The notes beneath the pieces are model-generated. The model had not been told where the DNA came from, searched no databases, and saw nothing but the letters and a program-made list of their open reading frames with translations. The translations under genes were made by a program, and so were the position numbers. 64,000 nucleotides of DNA, from positions 1,364,001 to 1,428,000 of the forward strand of contig NZ_SHLA01000001.1 in the NCBI RefSeq assembly GCF_004217565.1. The letters run 5' to 3'. The number at the start of each line of letters is the position of its first letter. Positions within the stretch are counted from its first letter, which is position 1. This stretch comes from Zhihengliuella halotolerans (GTDB taxonomy: Bacteria; Actinomycetota; Actinomycetes; Actinomycetales; Micrococcaceae). This document shows positions 29,213 to 38,508 of the stretch, one piece after another.

Positions 29213-29469
29213 GAAGGTTCCTTCTCCCTCGTCGGGCGGGCCGAAAGTAGATGGGCCCGCGAAATGTTTTCTCGTCGACGACGCGTCAGATACGTCGGCC
29301 AACTTTTGTCGAGAACGCGCCGGTAGCGGCGCTGATGACTCACTGAGTTCCGGCCGCCACAGCTGCACAGGAAAGATCGTGAAGTGCGGGAGGCACGGTG
29401 AGAGTCGCACCAGGCCACGGGGATCAAAGAACGATCCAAAATCGGGGCAGGGCCGGCATCATCCGGCAA

Positions 29470-30492
29470 CTAGTGCACTTCCACCATAGCACCAGATGCG
29501 TCAAGGCCCGGAATCTCAACGCGCCACGGCCCGAACTCTTCGGCGCCGCCCTCGATGGCGGCCGCGATGTCCTTCGCTTCGTCGACACCGCGCGCGAGCA
29601 CGAGCACCGAGGGACCGGCACCGGAGACGACCGCGGCGTAGCCCTGGGCGCGCAGGCCGCGGATCAGAGTGGCCGACTCGGCCATCGCGGCGAAACGGTA
29701 GTTCTGGTGCAGGAAATCCTCCGTGCCGATGTGCAGCAGCGAGGGTTCACGCGTCAGCGCCGTGACCAGCAGCCCGGCGCGCGCCGCGTTCGCCGCAGCG
29801 TCCGCGTGCGGCACCGACTCCGGCAGCAGACCGCGGGCGGCCTTGGTCGACAGCTCCACGTCGGGAATCGCGACGACGGGGACGACGTCGTCGTGCAGCG
29901 CCAGCGACACCGTGTGCATCGTGGAGGGGCGGTGCGGTTCGCCGGCATCGATGAGGGTGGCGGCGGCCGTCTCGTAGGAGAGCGTGAGCCCCCCGTAGAC
30001 GGCGGGGGCCACGTTGTCGGGGTGCCCTTCGAGCAGCGCAGCCGCCTCGAACAGCCCGTCGCGCCCGCCGGCGCGCCCCGCCGCCTCGGCTGGCAGCAGC
30101 GCGTCGGCGGCGGCGAGGGCGGAGACGATCGCGGCCGCCGAGGAGCCGAGCCCGCGACCGTGCGGGATGCGGTTGGTCGCCTCGATCTCGAGGCCGGCGG
30201 GCTCGACGCCCAGTTCCGCCCAGCGGTCGAGGATCGTGCGCGCGACCAGGTGCGACGCGTCGGTCGGGAGGACCGCGGCGCCCTCCCCCGTGACGCTCAC
30301 GCGCACCCCGGTCCCCGGCACAGTCCGCACAATCAGGGTGTCCTGCAGCCCCAGTGCCAGGCCCATGCAGTCGAAGCCGGGGCCGAGGTTGGCGCTCGTG
30401 GCCGGGACCGTCACCGTGGCCTGCCGGCCTGCCGTGATGCGGGCTGTGGGGACGTCGGTCTGGGCGCTCATACGCGTCGAGGTGTCTTCCAT
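29470..30492 (-). CDS. thrB: Homoserine kinase
   Basis: Phosphorylates homoserine for threonine synthesis; GHMP kinase. The 340-residue reading from ATG 30492 starts six bases after the thrC stop; ATG 30471 (MSAQTDVPTA) is an alternative. Visible motifs are VTVPATSANLGPGFDCMG, the ATP-binding IPHGRGLGSSAAAIVS and the C-terminal VVSGAGPSVLVLA. It is the last gene of lysA-hom-thrC-thrB. Confidence 0.93.
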   Translation of the reverse strand: MEDTSTRMSAQTDVPTARITAGRQATVTVPATSANLGPGFDCMGLALGLQDTLIVRTVPGTGVRVSVTGEGAAVLPTDASHLVARTILDRWAELGVEPAGLEIEATNRIPHGRGLGSSAAAIVSALAAADALLPAEAAGRAGGRDGLFEAAALLEGHPDNVAPAVYGGLTLSYETAAATLIDAGEPHRPSTMHTVSLALHDDVVPVVAIPDVELSTKAARGLLPESVPHADAAANAARAGLLVTALTREPSLLHIGTEDFLHQNYRFAAMAESATLIRGLRAQGYAAVVSGAGPSVLVLARGVDEAKDIAAAIEGGAEEFGPWRVEIPGLDASGAMVEVH

Positions 30493-30497
30493 TCGCG

Positions 30498-31601
30498 TCA
30501 GTTCAGGCCGAGTGCGTCCGCGACCGCGACGACGTCGAAGGCGACCTTGGTCGGCTCGACCACGGAGCCGCCGTCGAGCCCCTGCGTGGCCCACTGCGGG
30601 TCCTTGAGGCCGTGGCCGGTGACCGTGATGACGATCGTCTTGCCCTCGGGGGCGTCGCCCGCAGCGTGGTGCTTGAGCAGCCCGGCGACGCCGGCCGCCG
30701 AACCGGGTTCCACGAAGACACCCTCCTTCGAGGACAGCCAGCGGTGCGCGGCGAGGATCTCCTCGTCCGTGACCGAGTCGATGAGCCCGCCGGACTCGTC
30801 GCGCGCGGTCTCCGCCTGCTCCCACGAGGCGGGGTTGCCGATGCGGATCGCCGTGGCGATCGTTTCGGGCTCGGTGATCGGGTGGCCCTTGACGATGGGG
30901 GCCGCGCCGTCGGCCTGGAAGCCCCACATCGTCGGAGTCTTGGTGGAGACCGCGGCCAGCTCCTCACCCGTGTTCGTCGTGAAGGGCGCCGCGTACTCCT
31001 TGTAGCCCTTCCAGTACGCGGTGATGTTGCCCGCGTTGCCGACCGGCAGCATGTGGTAGTCCGGAGCGTCGCCGAGGAAGTCCACGACCTCGAAGGCGCC
31101 CGTCTTCTGCCCCTCGATGCGCGCAGGGTTGACCGAGTTCACGAGGAACACCGGGTAGGCCTCGCTGAGCTTGCGTGCGACGTCCAGGCAGTTGTCGAAG
31201 TTGCCGTCGACCTGCAGGATCTCCGCGCCATGCGCGACGGCCTGGCTCAGCTTGCCGATCGAGATCTTGCCGTCCGGCACCAGCACGGCGCACGTGAGGC
31301 CCGCCTGTGCGGCATAGGCTGCGGCCGACGCGGACGTGTTGCCCGTCGAGGCGCACACGACGGCCTTGGCCCCGGCCTCGACGGCCGCGGTGATGGCCAT
31401 GGTCATGCCGCGGTCCTTGAAGGAGCCGGTCGGGTTCATGCCCTCGACCTTGAGGTAGACCTCGTTGCCCGTGTGCGCGGAGAGCGCCGGGGCGTGGACG
31501 AGCGGCGTGCCGCCCTCGCCGAGCGTGATCACGCGGGTGGATTCGGTGACCGGGAGGCGGTCTGCGTATTCGCGGATGACGCCGCGCCACTGATGTGCCA
31601 T
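30498..31601 (-). CDS. thrC: Threonine synthase
   Basis: Converts O-phosphohomoserine to threonine using pyridoxal phosphate. It has 367 residues with the PLP lysine at Lys62 in [11 protein letters not shown] and the phosphate-binding [11 protein letters not shown] loop. It starts immediately after the hom stop with no gap (TAAATG), so translation is coupled. Confidence 0.95.
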   Translation of the reverse strand: MAHQWRGVIREYADRLPVTESTRVITLGEGGTPLVHAPALSAHTGNEVYLKVEGMNPTGSFKDRGMTMAITAAVEAGAKAVVCASTGNTSASAAAYAAQAGLTCAVLVPDGKISIGKLSQAVAHGAEILQVDGNFDNCLDVARKLSEAYPVFLVNSVNPARIEGQKTGAFEVVDFLGDAPDYHMLPVGNAGNITAYWKGYKEYAAPFTTNTGEELAAVSTKTPTMWGFQADGAAPIVKGHPITEPETIATAIRIGNPASWEQAETARDESGGLIDSVTDEEILAAHRWLSSKEGVFVEPGSAAGVAGLLKHHAAGDAPEGKTIVITVTGHGLKDPQWATQGLDGGSVVEPTKVAFDVVAVADALGLN

Positions 31602-32900
31602 TTACTTTCCTTCGACTCGCACAACGGAAGAGACCGTCTCGACGACGGGCAACTGTTCGATCTCGGCCACAGTCGAGGCCAGGGCGGCCTCGCGGCCGGA
31701 GTGGGTGATGAACCGCAAGCGGGCGTGGCCGCCGTTCTCGTCGGCCGTGACGGTCTGCCGCATCGTCTCGATGGAGACCCCGTGGCGGGCAAAGATGCCG
31801 GCGATCTCCGCCAGCACACCCGTCTCATCAGTGACCTCGAGGCTGATGCTGTAGCGCGTCGTCGACTCCTCGATGCCCAGTGCGCGCGTCGGGCGCGGCT
31901 GCGCCTCTCCGCCGCCGCCGGCCCCGGCGGAGAGGCCACGGGCGAGGGAGACGACGTCGCCCATGACGGCCGACGCGGTCGGCGCGCCGCCGGCGCCCTG
32001 ACCGTAGAACATGAGCTCGCCGGCGTTCTCCGCCTCGACGAAGACCGCGTTGAACGCGCCGCGGACGGCGGCCAGCGGGTGCTCGCGGGAGAGCAAGGTC
32101 GGGTGCACGCGGACGTTCACGCCCTCGTTGCCCTCGGCGTCAGTCGTGCGCTCTGCGATCGCGAGCAGCTTGATGACCATGCCGGACTCGGCAGCGCCGG
32201 CGACGTCGTCGGCCGAGATCTCGGTGATGCCCTCGCAGTGCACGTTCTCGAGATCGAACGTCGTGTGGAACGCAAGGGAGGCGAGCAGCGCGGCCTTCGC
32301 GGCGGCGTCGTGCCCGGCGACGTCGGCGGTCGGGTCCGCCTCCGCGTAGCCGAGGCGCTGGGCCTCGGCGAGGACGTCGTCGAACTGGGAGCCGTGGGTG
32401 TCCATCGCGTCCAGGATGAAATTCGTGGTGCCGTTGACGATGCCGAGGACCTTGGTGATGTGGTCGCCGGCGAGCGACTCGCGGATCGGGCGCAGGATCG
32501 GGATCGCGCCCGCGACGGCGGCCTCGTAGAGCAGCTCGGCGCCGCCGTCGCGCGCGGCCCCGGTCAGCTCGGGCAGGCGCGCGGCGAGCAGCGCCTTGTT
32601 GCCGGTGACGACCGATGCGCCCCGGCGGAGGGCGCGCTGGATCAACGTCCCGGCGGGCTCCAGTCCGCCCATCAGCTCCACGACGACGTCGGCACCGTCG
32701 ATGAGTGCCTCGGCGTCGGTGGTGAACAGTTCGCGCGGCAGGTTCCCCTCGCGCGGCGCATCGACATTCCGCACGGCGATACCGGTGAGCTCGAGCGGAA
32801 CGCCGATGCGCGCCGCGAGCTCCTCCGACTCGTCGAGCAGGATGCGCGCTACCTGCGATCCAACGTTTCCACAGCCGAGCAGCGCAACCTTCAAAGTCAT
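31602..32900 (-). CDS. hom: Homoserine dehydrogenase
   Basis: Reduces aspartate semialdehyde to homoserine, the branch point to threonine and methionine. The 432-residue protein has the N-terminal NAD(P)-binding ALLGCGNVGSQVARIL, the catalytic domain with NGTTNFILDAMD, and a C-terminal ACT domain (about 352-430) that probably gives threonine feedback inhibition. A Gly/Ala stretch at about 315-325 is a linker. Confidence 0.95.
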   Translation of the reverse strand: MTLKVALLGCGNVGSQVARILLDESEELAARIGVPLELTGIAVRNVDAPREGNLPRELFTTDAEALIDGADVVVELMGGLEPAGTLIQRALRRGASVVTGNKALLAARLPELTGAARDGGAELLYEAAVAGAIPILRPIRESLAGDHITKVLGIVNGTTNFILDAMDTHGSQFDDVLAEAQRLGYAEADPTADVAGHDAAAKAALLASLAFHTTFDLENVHCEGITEISADDVAGAAESGMVIKLLAIAERTTDAEGNEGVNVRVHPTLLSREHPLAAVRGAFNAVFVEAENAGELMFYGQGAGGAPTASAVMGDVVSLARGLSAGAGGGGEAQPRPTRALGIEESTTRYSISLEVTDETGVLAEIAGIFARHGVSIETMRQTVTADENGGHARLRFITHSGREAALASTVAEIEQLPVVETVSSVVRVEGK

Positions 32901-32911
32901 CAGTTAAGTCC

Positions 32912-34330
32912 CTAAGCTCCCATGTCGCGGGCCAGTAAGTCGTCTTCGGTCTCCCGCCGGACCATGAGCCGCGACGCTCCCCCACGCACGGCGACCACGG
33001 CCGGACGGGCCAGATAGTTGTAGTTGCTCGACAGCGCCCAGCAGTAGGCGCCCGTAGCGGGAACGGCGAGCAGATCGCCCGCGGCGACATCCTCCGGAAG
33101 GTAAACGTCTCGGACGACTATGTCACCGGACTCGCAGTGCTTGCCAACCACGCGGGAAATAATTGCGTCAGAGTCCGTCACACGATTCGCGCGGACGGCC
33201 GTGTAGTCGGCTTCGTAGAGCACCGGGCGGGCGTTGTCGCTCATGCCGCCGTCGACGGAGACGTAGCGCCGCGGCAGGGTCGACTCCCCCGACTCGACGG
33301 CGACCGTCTTCTGGACGCCGGCCTCGTACAGCGTGAACCCGGCCGGGCCAGAAATCGCCCGGCCCGGCTCGATCGAGATCCGCGGGCACGCGATGCCGAG
33401 CTCCGCCACGGTCTCGCGTACGACGGCGGCCATCGCGTCGGCGAGTTCGGCCGGCGGGCGCGGGGTGTCGGTCTCGGTGTAGGCGATGCCGTAGCCGCCA
33501 CCGAGGTCCATCTCGGGCATCGCGACGCCGTGCTCGGCCTCGACGGCGGCCGCGAACGCGAGCAGCTTCCGCGCAGCGACCGCGAAGCCGGAGGCCTCGA
33601 AGATCTGCGAGCCGATGTGCGCGTGCACGCCGAGCAGGTTCACCCGCGGATGGCCCAACGCGAAGGCGACGGCCCGCTCGGCCGGGGAGGCGCCGTCGCC
33701 GTCCGCGACCATAGAGAGACCGAACTTCTGGTCCTCGTGGGCGGTGGCGATGAACTCGTGAGTGGAAGCGTGCACGCCCGGGGTCAGGCGCAGCATGACG
33801 TTGGCGTCGACCCCGAGGTCCTCGGCGACGCTGCCGACACGCTCGAGCTCATCGAGACTGTCAACGACGATCCGGCCGAGCCCCATGGTCAGCGCCGTCC
33901 CAATCTCGGCAACCGACTTGTTGTTGCCATGCAGACTCAGGTTCGCCGCCGGCACCCCCGCACGACGCGCGACGGCCAGCTCGCCCCCGGAGCACGTGTC
34001 GAGCCGCAGCCCCTCCTCGGTGACCCAGCGGGCGACGTCGACCGTGAGGAACGCCTTGCCGGCGTAGTAGACGTCGACGCCGCCGGCCAGGTCGGCGAAG
34101 GCTGCGTTGAAGGCGTCGCGGAACGCGGCGGCGCGGGACCGGAAGTCATCCTCGTCGACGACGTACAGCGGCGTGCCGTACTCGGCCGCCAGCGCCGACG
34201 CGGTGATGCCGTGGACCGTGACCTCGCCGTCGTCGTTCCGGACGACGCCAGCGGGCCACAGCGGCTCGCGCAGCGCGTCCGCGTCGGCGGGGAAGCTCAG
34301 CCACTCAGGCGCCAGGTGGGAAGCGGGCAT
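32912..34330 (-). CDS. lysA: Diaminopimelate decarboxylase
   Basis: Last step of lysine synthesis; also uses up the cell-wall precursor meso-DAP. The 472-residue protein has the PLP lysine at Lys92 in YYAGKAFLT, GGGYGIAYTETD for phosphate binding and KHCESGDIV for the second-subunit active site. It lies three bases after argS, the usual actinobacterial argS-lysA-hom-thrC-thrB order. Confidence 0.95.
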   Translation of the reverse strand: MPASHLAPEWLSFPADADALREPLWPAGVVRNDDGEVTVHGITASALAAEYGTPLYVVDEDDFRSRAAAFRDAFNAAFADLAGGVDVYYAGKAFLTVDVARWVTEEGLRLDTCSGGELAVARRAGVPAANLSLHGNNKSVAEIGTALTMGLGRIVVDSLDELERVGSVAEDLGVDANVMLRLTPGVHASTHEFIATAHEDQKFGLSMVADGDGASPAERAVAFALGHPRVNLLGVHAHIGSQIFEASGFAVAARKLLAFAAAVEAEHGVAMPEMDLGGGYGIAYTETDTPRPPAELADAMAAVVRETVAELGIACPRISIEPGRAISGPAGFTLYEAGVQKTVAVESGESTLPRRYVSVDGGMSDNARPVLYEADYTAVRANRVTDSDAIISRVVGKHCESGDIVVRDVYLPEDVAAGDLLAVPATGAYCWALSSNYNYLARPAVVAVRGGASRLMVRRETEDDLLARDMGA

Positions 34331-34333
34331 GCG

Positions 34334-35974
34334 TTACATCCTCTCCGGTGCGCTCACGCCAAGCAGCTCGAGGCCGTTGGCGAGCACCTGCGTGGTGGCG
34401 TCGTTGAGCCACAGGCGCGTGCGGTTGGTGTCGGTCACGTCCTCGCCGGCCAGCGGGGCGACGCGGCACGCGCCGTACCAGCGGTGGTAGGCGCCGGCCA
34501 GCGTCTCAAGGTAGCGGGCGATGCGGTGCGGTTCGCGGAACTCCGCCGCCCCTGCGATCTGGTTCGGGTACTGCGCGAGCAGGGCGAGCAGGTCGTTCTC
34601 GGTCTCGTGCGTGAGCAGCGACGCGTCGAACCCGGAGCGGTCCACGCCCTTCTCGGCGGCGTTGCGGGCCGCCGCGCACGAGCGGGCGTGGGCGTACTGC
34701 ACGTAGAAGACCGGGTTGTCGTTCGTCTTCTGCTGCAGCAGCTCGGGGTCGATCGCGATCGGCGAATCGGCCGGGAAGCGCGCGAGAGAGTAGCGCAGCG
34801 CGTCGGCGCCGAGCCAGTCGATGAGATCGCGCAGCTCGATGATGTTGCCGGCGCGCTTGGACAGCTTGGCGCCGTTGACCGAGATGAGCTGTCCGATGAG
34901 GATCTCGATGTTCTTCTTCGGGTCGTCGCCCGCGCACGCCGCGATCGCCTTGAGGCGGTTCACGTAGCCGTGGTGGTCGGCGCCGAGCAGGTAGATCTTC
35001 TCTGCGAAACCGCGGTCCTTCTTCGACAGGTAGTATGCGGCGTCGGCGGCGAAGTACGTCGGCTCGCCGTTCGCGCGGATCATCACGCGGTCCTTGTCGT
35101 CGCCGAAGTCCGTGGTGCGCAGCCAGACGGCGCCGCCCTCGTCGTCGACGTGGCCCTGCTCGCGCAGGCGCTCGACCGCCGCCCCGACTGCGCCTGAGTC
35201 GTGCAGCTCGGCCTCGGAGAAGTAGACGTCAAACTCGACGCCGAAATCGCTCAGCGTCTCCTTGATGTCGGCGAGCTGGGCCTTGTAGGCGAGGTCGCGG
35301 ATGACGGGCAGCGCCGTCTCCTCGTCGAGCTCGCGGACGTCGGCGCGCTCCGCGGCGACAGCGTCGGCCAGTTCGCGCACGTACTCGCCCGGGTACCCGC
35401 CCTCGGGCACGGGCAGCCCGTGCAGGCGGTTGTAGACCGACTGCGCGAAGACGTTCATCTGATTGCCGGCGTCGTTGATGTAGTACTCACGGGTGATGTC
35501 GGCGCCGGCGGCACGCAGAATGCGTCCGATCGAATCGCCGAGCGCGGCCCAGCGGGTGTGGCCGATGTGCAGCGGCCCCGTCGGGTTGGCGGAGACGAAC
35601 TCGAGGTTCACGACGTGGCCAGCTAGTGAATCGTTGGTCCCGTACTCGGCGCCGGACTCGACGATCTTCTGCGCGAGCTGCCCGGCCGAGGCCGCGTCCA
35701 GGGTGATGTTCAGGAAGCCGGGGCCGGCGATCTCGACGCCGGCGATCCCGTCGACCTCGAGGAGGCGGCTCTGCAGCGCCTGTGCGAACTCCCGAGGGTT
35801 CATCCCGGCCTTCTTCGCCAGCTGCAGGGCGACATTCGTGGCCCAGTCGCCGTGGTCCCGGCTCTTGGGTCGGTCGACCCTGACCGTCTCCGGCAGGTCC
35901 ACCGTGAATTCACCGGCGGAAACGGCCTCGGCAAGGGCATGGGAAATGGCGTCGGAAAGCTGTTCTGGAGTCAC
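34334..35974 (-). CDS. argS: Arginyl-tRNA synthetase
   Basis: Charges tRNA-Arg. It has 546 residues with the class I HIGH motif in GPLHIGHTRWAALGDS and a KMSKS-like SKRAGN. The start is GTG with no Shine-Dalgarno; TATCCT lies six bases upstream, suggesting a leaderless message that also heads the lysine/threonine operon. It is divergent from a tRNA-Arg(CCG) gene only about 155 bases away. Confidence 0.95.
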   Translation of the reverse strand: MTPEQLSDAISHALAEAVSAGEFTVDLPETVRVDRPKSRDHGDWATNVALQLAKKAGMNPREFAQALQSRLLEVDGIAGVEIAGPGFLNITLDAASAGQLAQKIVESGAEYGTNDSLAGHVVNLEFVSANPTGPLHIGHTRWAALGDSIGRILRAAGADITREYYINDAGNQMNVFAQSVYNRLHGLPVPEGGYPGEYVRELADAVAAERADVRELDEETALPVIRDLAYKAQLADIKETLSDFGVEFDVYFSEAELHDSGAVGAAVERLREQGHVDDEGGAVWLRTTDFGDDKDRVMIRANGEPTYFAADAAYYLSKKDRGFAEKIYLLGADHHGYVNRLKAIAACAGDDPKKNIEILIGQLISVNGAKLSKRAGNIIELRDLIDWLGADALRYSLARFPADSPIAIDPELLQQKTNDNPVFYVQYAHARSCAAARNAAEKGVDRSGFDASLLTHETENDLLALLAQYPNQIAGAAEFREPHRIARYLETLAGAYHRWYGACRVAPLAGEDVTDTNRTRLWLNDATTQVLANGLELLGVSAPERM

Positions 35975-35980
35975 CCATCA

Positions 35981-35986
35981 AGGATA
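35981..35986 (-). promoter_or_regulatory. -10 element, leaderless start of argS
   Basis: TATCCT on the minus strand with six bases to the GTG at 35974. Confidence 0.4.
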
Positions 35987-36129
35987 ACGGCCCGAGACCC
36001 CGCCCGGCGCATCGGCGCCCGGGTTGTGCCGCGATGGCAGCAACGCGCCGGACCGTCGGTTCCACGCTCGGGCGCGAATGCTGCTAAGCTCTTCAAGGTC
36101 CATCAGCGGGTTGCCGTTTCGGTGGACAG

Positions 36130-36202
36130 GCCCTCGTAGCTCAGGGGATAGAGCGTCCGTCTCCGGAACGGAAGGTCGAAGGTTCGAATCCTTTCGAGGG
36201 CA
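36130..36202 (+). tRNA. tRNA-Arg (anticodon CCG)
   Basis: A 73-base cloverleaf. The acceptor stem is GCCCTCG/CGAGGGC with discriminator A, the D arm has GCTCAGGGGATAGAGC, the anticodon stem TCCGT/ACGGA encloses loop CTCCGGA (anticodon CCG, reads CGG), and the T arm is GAAGG-TTCGAAT-CCTTT. The CCA end is not encoded. A -10-like TAAGCT lies at 36085-36090 and an intrinsic terminator follows. Confidence 0.95.
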
Positions 36203-36207
36203 CAATG

Positions 36208-36236
36208 AAACCCCCGGGCCATCGGCCCGGGGGTTT
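36208..36236 (+). terminator. Intrinsic terminator of tRNA-Arg
   Basis: A perfect ten-base stem CCCCCGGGCC/GGCCCGGGGG with a three-base loop, flanked by AAA and TTTT, five bases past the tRNA end. Confidence 0.85.
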
Positions 36237-36298
36237 TCCTGTCTCTTACCGGCCGAGAGGGGTAGCCCGCGCGGCGCCTCCGGGTCCATCATGGCAGC

Positions 36299-36616
36299 AT
36301 GACTGATCCGAAACGCACGCTGTCCCCGTCCGAGATCTTCGAGGCCGCACTCACCGGGTGGCGCCAGGATGGCGAGACCATCGCGGCACGATTCCAGACC
36401 AAAAGCTTCGTGACCGGCCTTGAGCTCGTCAATCGCATCGGCGGCTCCGCCGAGCAGGCGAACCACCACCCCGATATCACCCTCACCTACCCCGAGGTCT
36501 CCGTCACCTTGTCCAGCCACGACGTCGGCGGAATCACGAGCCGCGACATCGATCTGGCGCGCATCGTCAGCGAACACGCCGCAGCGCTGGGAGTCACCGC
36601 CGCGGATCACGACTAG
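36299..36616 (+). CDS. Pterin-4a-carbinolamine dehydratase family protein
   Basis: A 105-residue protein of the PCD/DCoH family, which dehydrates 4a-hydroxytetrahydrobiopterin. The active-site His pair is at residues 56-57 (ANHHPDITLTYP) and the third His at 74 (SHDVGGITSRD). No phenylalanine hydroxylase is nearby, so the physiological role in this organism is open. Bacterial members have also been linked to molybdopterin and folate metabolism. The N-terminal 25 residues are typical of the actinobacterial form. Confidence 0.88.
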   Translation: MTDPKRTLSPSEIFEAALTGWRQDGETIAARFQTKSFVTGLELVNRIGGSAEQANHHPDITLTYPEVSVTLSSHDVGGITSRDIDLARIVSEHAAALGVTAADHD

Positions 36617-36640
36617 CTGACCTGCACACGGCGGGACGAC

Positions 36641-36676
36641 GCGAGGGGTGGAACCGCCACCGGTTCCGCCCCTCGC
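36641..36676. terminator. Bidirectional terminator between convergent genes
   Basis: GCGAGGGGTGGAACCG (36641-36656) pairs with CGGTTCCGCCCCTCGC (36661-36676), 16 pairs with one G-T. It serves the pterin dehydratase and the ABC ATPase gene. Confidence 0.75.
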
Positions 36677-36700
36677 GTTCTCGTCCTCCCGCCGTTGCCG

Positions 36701-37492
36701 CTACTGCAGCATCGTGCGGTCGTCGAGCTGTGCGCCCTTGATCTTCTCGAACTCGCCGAGCAGACCCTTGACGGTCATCTTCTCCTTCTCCGCCTGCGAC
36801 AGATCCAGGATGATCTGGCCGTCGTGCATCATGATCAGGCGCGTGCCGAGGGCCAGCGCCTGCTCCATGTTGTGAGTGACCATGAGCGTCGTGAGCCGAT
36901 GGCGCTCGACGATCTCCCGGGTCAGCCGGGTCACGAGCGCCGCCCGCTGCGGATCGAGGGCGGCCGTGTGCTCGTCGAGCAACAGGATCTTCGGCCCCGT
37001 GAGCGTCGCCATGAGCAGGCTGAGCGCCTGCCGCTGACCGCCGGAGAGCAGCCCGACCTTGGTCTTGAGCCGATCCTCGAGCCCGAGCTCCAGGCTCGCG
37101 AGCTCCTCGACGAACCGCTCGCGCTTCTTCCCCGTGACGCCGAGCCCGAGCGCGCGGACCTGGCCGCGTCCCAGGGCGAGGGCCAGGTTCTCTTCGATCG
37201 ACATCGAGGGCGCGGTCCCGGCCATCGGGTCCTGGAAGACGCGGCCGAGGTACTTGGCCCGCCTGTAGTCTGCGAGCCTGGTGACGTCCGCGCCGTCGAT
37301 GCGCACCTTGCCCGTGTCCGGGTGCAGCTTGCCTGCGACCATGTTCAGCACGGTGGACTTGCCCGCGCCGTTGGAACCGATCACGGTGACGAACTCACCC
37401 GAGTCGAGCGTGAGGTTGATGTCGCGCAGGGCCTTGCGCTCGTTCACGGTGCCCGGGAAGAACGTCTTGTTCAGGCTGGTGATCTCAAGCAT
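36701..37492 (-). CDS. ABC importer ATPase (COG1101 type)
   Basis: The nucleotide-binding subunit of a three-gene importer, 263 residues from ATG 37492. That start has GAGGAGA seven bases upstream, while the ATG at 37510 lies inside the preceding gene. Walker A is GSNGAGKST, the signature LLSGGQRQALSL and Walker B ILLLDEHTAALDP; the 'DEHTAALDP' wording is typical of this group. It overlaps the permease stop by eight bases. Confidence 0.92.
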   Translation of the reverse strand: MLEITSLNKTFFPGTVNERKALRDINLTLDSGEFVTVIGSNGAGKSTVLNMVAGKLHPDTGKVRIDGADVTRLADYRRAKYLGRVFQDPMAGTAPSMSIEENLALALGRGQVRALGLGVTGKKRERFVEELASLELGLEDRLKTKVGLLSGGQRQALSLLMATLTGPKILLLDEHTAALDPQRAALVTRLTREIVERHRLTTLMVTHNMEQALALGTRLIMMHDGQIILDLSQAEKEKMTVKGLLGEFEKIKGAQLDDRTMLQ

Positions 37493-38414
37493 TCTGCTTC
37501 TCCTCTGCATCCGGCTCGACGGCTTTGGTCGTCCCCCGGGACGTGATCTGGATCCGCGCCCCCAGCTTCCGGAACGCCCGCACCTGCGGCAGGATCAGCG
37601 CCAGCACCACCAGCACGGCGGAGATCAGCTTCATGTCGTTGACCTCCAGGCCGGCACCGAGCGCGAACTGGATCACGAGTCGGTAGAGCACAGCGCCGAA
37701 GACGACGGCGAGGGCCGCCAGCCAGATGAACCGCTGAGAGAAGATGGCCTGGCCGACGATGACCGAGGCGAGCCCAATCAGGATGATGCCGATGCCCATG
37801 CCGATGTCGGCGTAGCCCTGGAACTGCGCGATCAGCGCCCCGGAGAACGCGACCAGACCGTTGGAGAGCGCGAGGCCCAGGATCTTCTGGTTGTCGGTGC
37901 TCACCCCGAAGGAGCGGATCATCTCCGGGTTGTCACCCGTCGCCCGCATCGCCATGCCGACGTCCGTGTGCAGGAACCAGACGATGATCGCCACGGCGAT
38001 GAGGCAGCCGAGCAACAGCAGCCCGACCGAGATCCACGATCCGAGCCACCCGTTCGCGCGTAACGGTGAGAGAAGGGTGTCCTCGCCGAGCAGCGGGACG
38101 TTCGCCTTGCCCATGATGCGCAGGTTGATGGAATAGAGGGCGATCATCGTCAGGATGCCGGCCAGCAGGCCGTCGATGTTGCCCTTGGTGTGCAGCAGGC
38201 CGGTGATCACGCCCGCTGCGGCGCCGGCGAAGAAGGCGCACACGGTTGCGACCAGCGGGTTGGTCCCGTTGACGATCAGGATGGAGGCCGTCGCGGCGCC
38301 CGTGGTGAACGAGCCGTCGACGGTCAGGTCGGGGAAGTCGAGGATGCGGAAGGTCAGGTAGACCCCGAGGGCCATGATCGCGTAGATCAGGCCCAGCTCA
38401 ACAGCTGTGATCAT
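37485..38414 (-). CDS. ABC importer permease (COG4120 type)
   Basis: A 309-residue membrane protein with about nine helices, related to branched-chain amino acid and TrpX-type permeases: FRILDFPDLTVDGSFTTGAA near the N-terminus and MRATGDNPEMIRSFGVS in the central loop. It lies between the binding protein and the ATPase. The substrate is not known; related systems import tryptophan or other aromatic compounds. Confidence 0.9.
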   Translation of the reverse strand: MITAVELGLIYAIMALGVYLTFRILDFPDLTVDGSFTTGAATASILIVNGTNPLVATVCAFFAGAAAGVITGLLHTKGNIDGLLAGILTMIALYSINLRIMGKANVPLLGEDTLLSPLRANGWLGSWISVGLLLLGCLIAVAIIVWFLHTDVGMAMRATGDNPEMIRSFGVSTDNQKILGLALSNGLVAFSGALIAQFQGYADIGMGIGIILIGLASVIVGQAIFSQRFIWLAALAVVFGAVLYRLVIQFALGAGLEVNDMKLISAVLVVLALILPQVRAFRKLGARIQITSRGTTKAVEPDAEEKQNA

Positions 38415-38508
38415 GGGTGGATCCTTGTGTTGTCTTTCGTGCTGCGGTGTGGCGCAGCTGGTGAACGTGCTGTGCGGACGACGACGGCGCTACGCGCCGC
38501 GCGTCGAC

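Noticed and set aside
27683-29326. 547-codon plus-strand frame opposite rho, rich in Val, Leu and Ala
   Set aside because: It mirrors the Rho repeats and would form an implausible membrane protein; no ribosome site.
36130-36202. tRNA-Arg as an occupied integration site
   Set aside because: No integrase, no repeated 3' end of the tRNA and no foreign-looking island are seen next to it.
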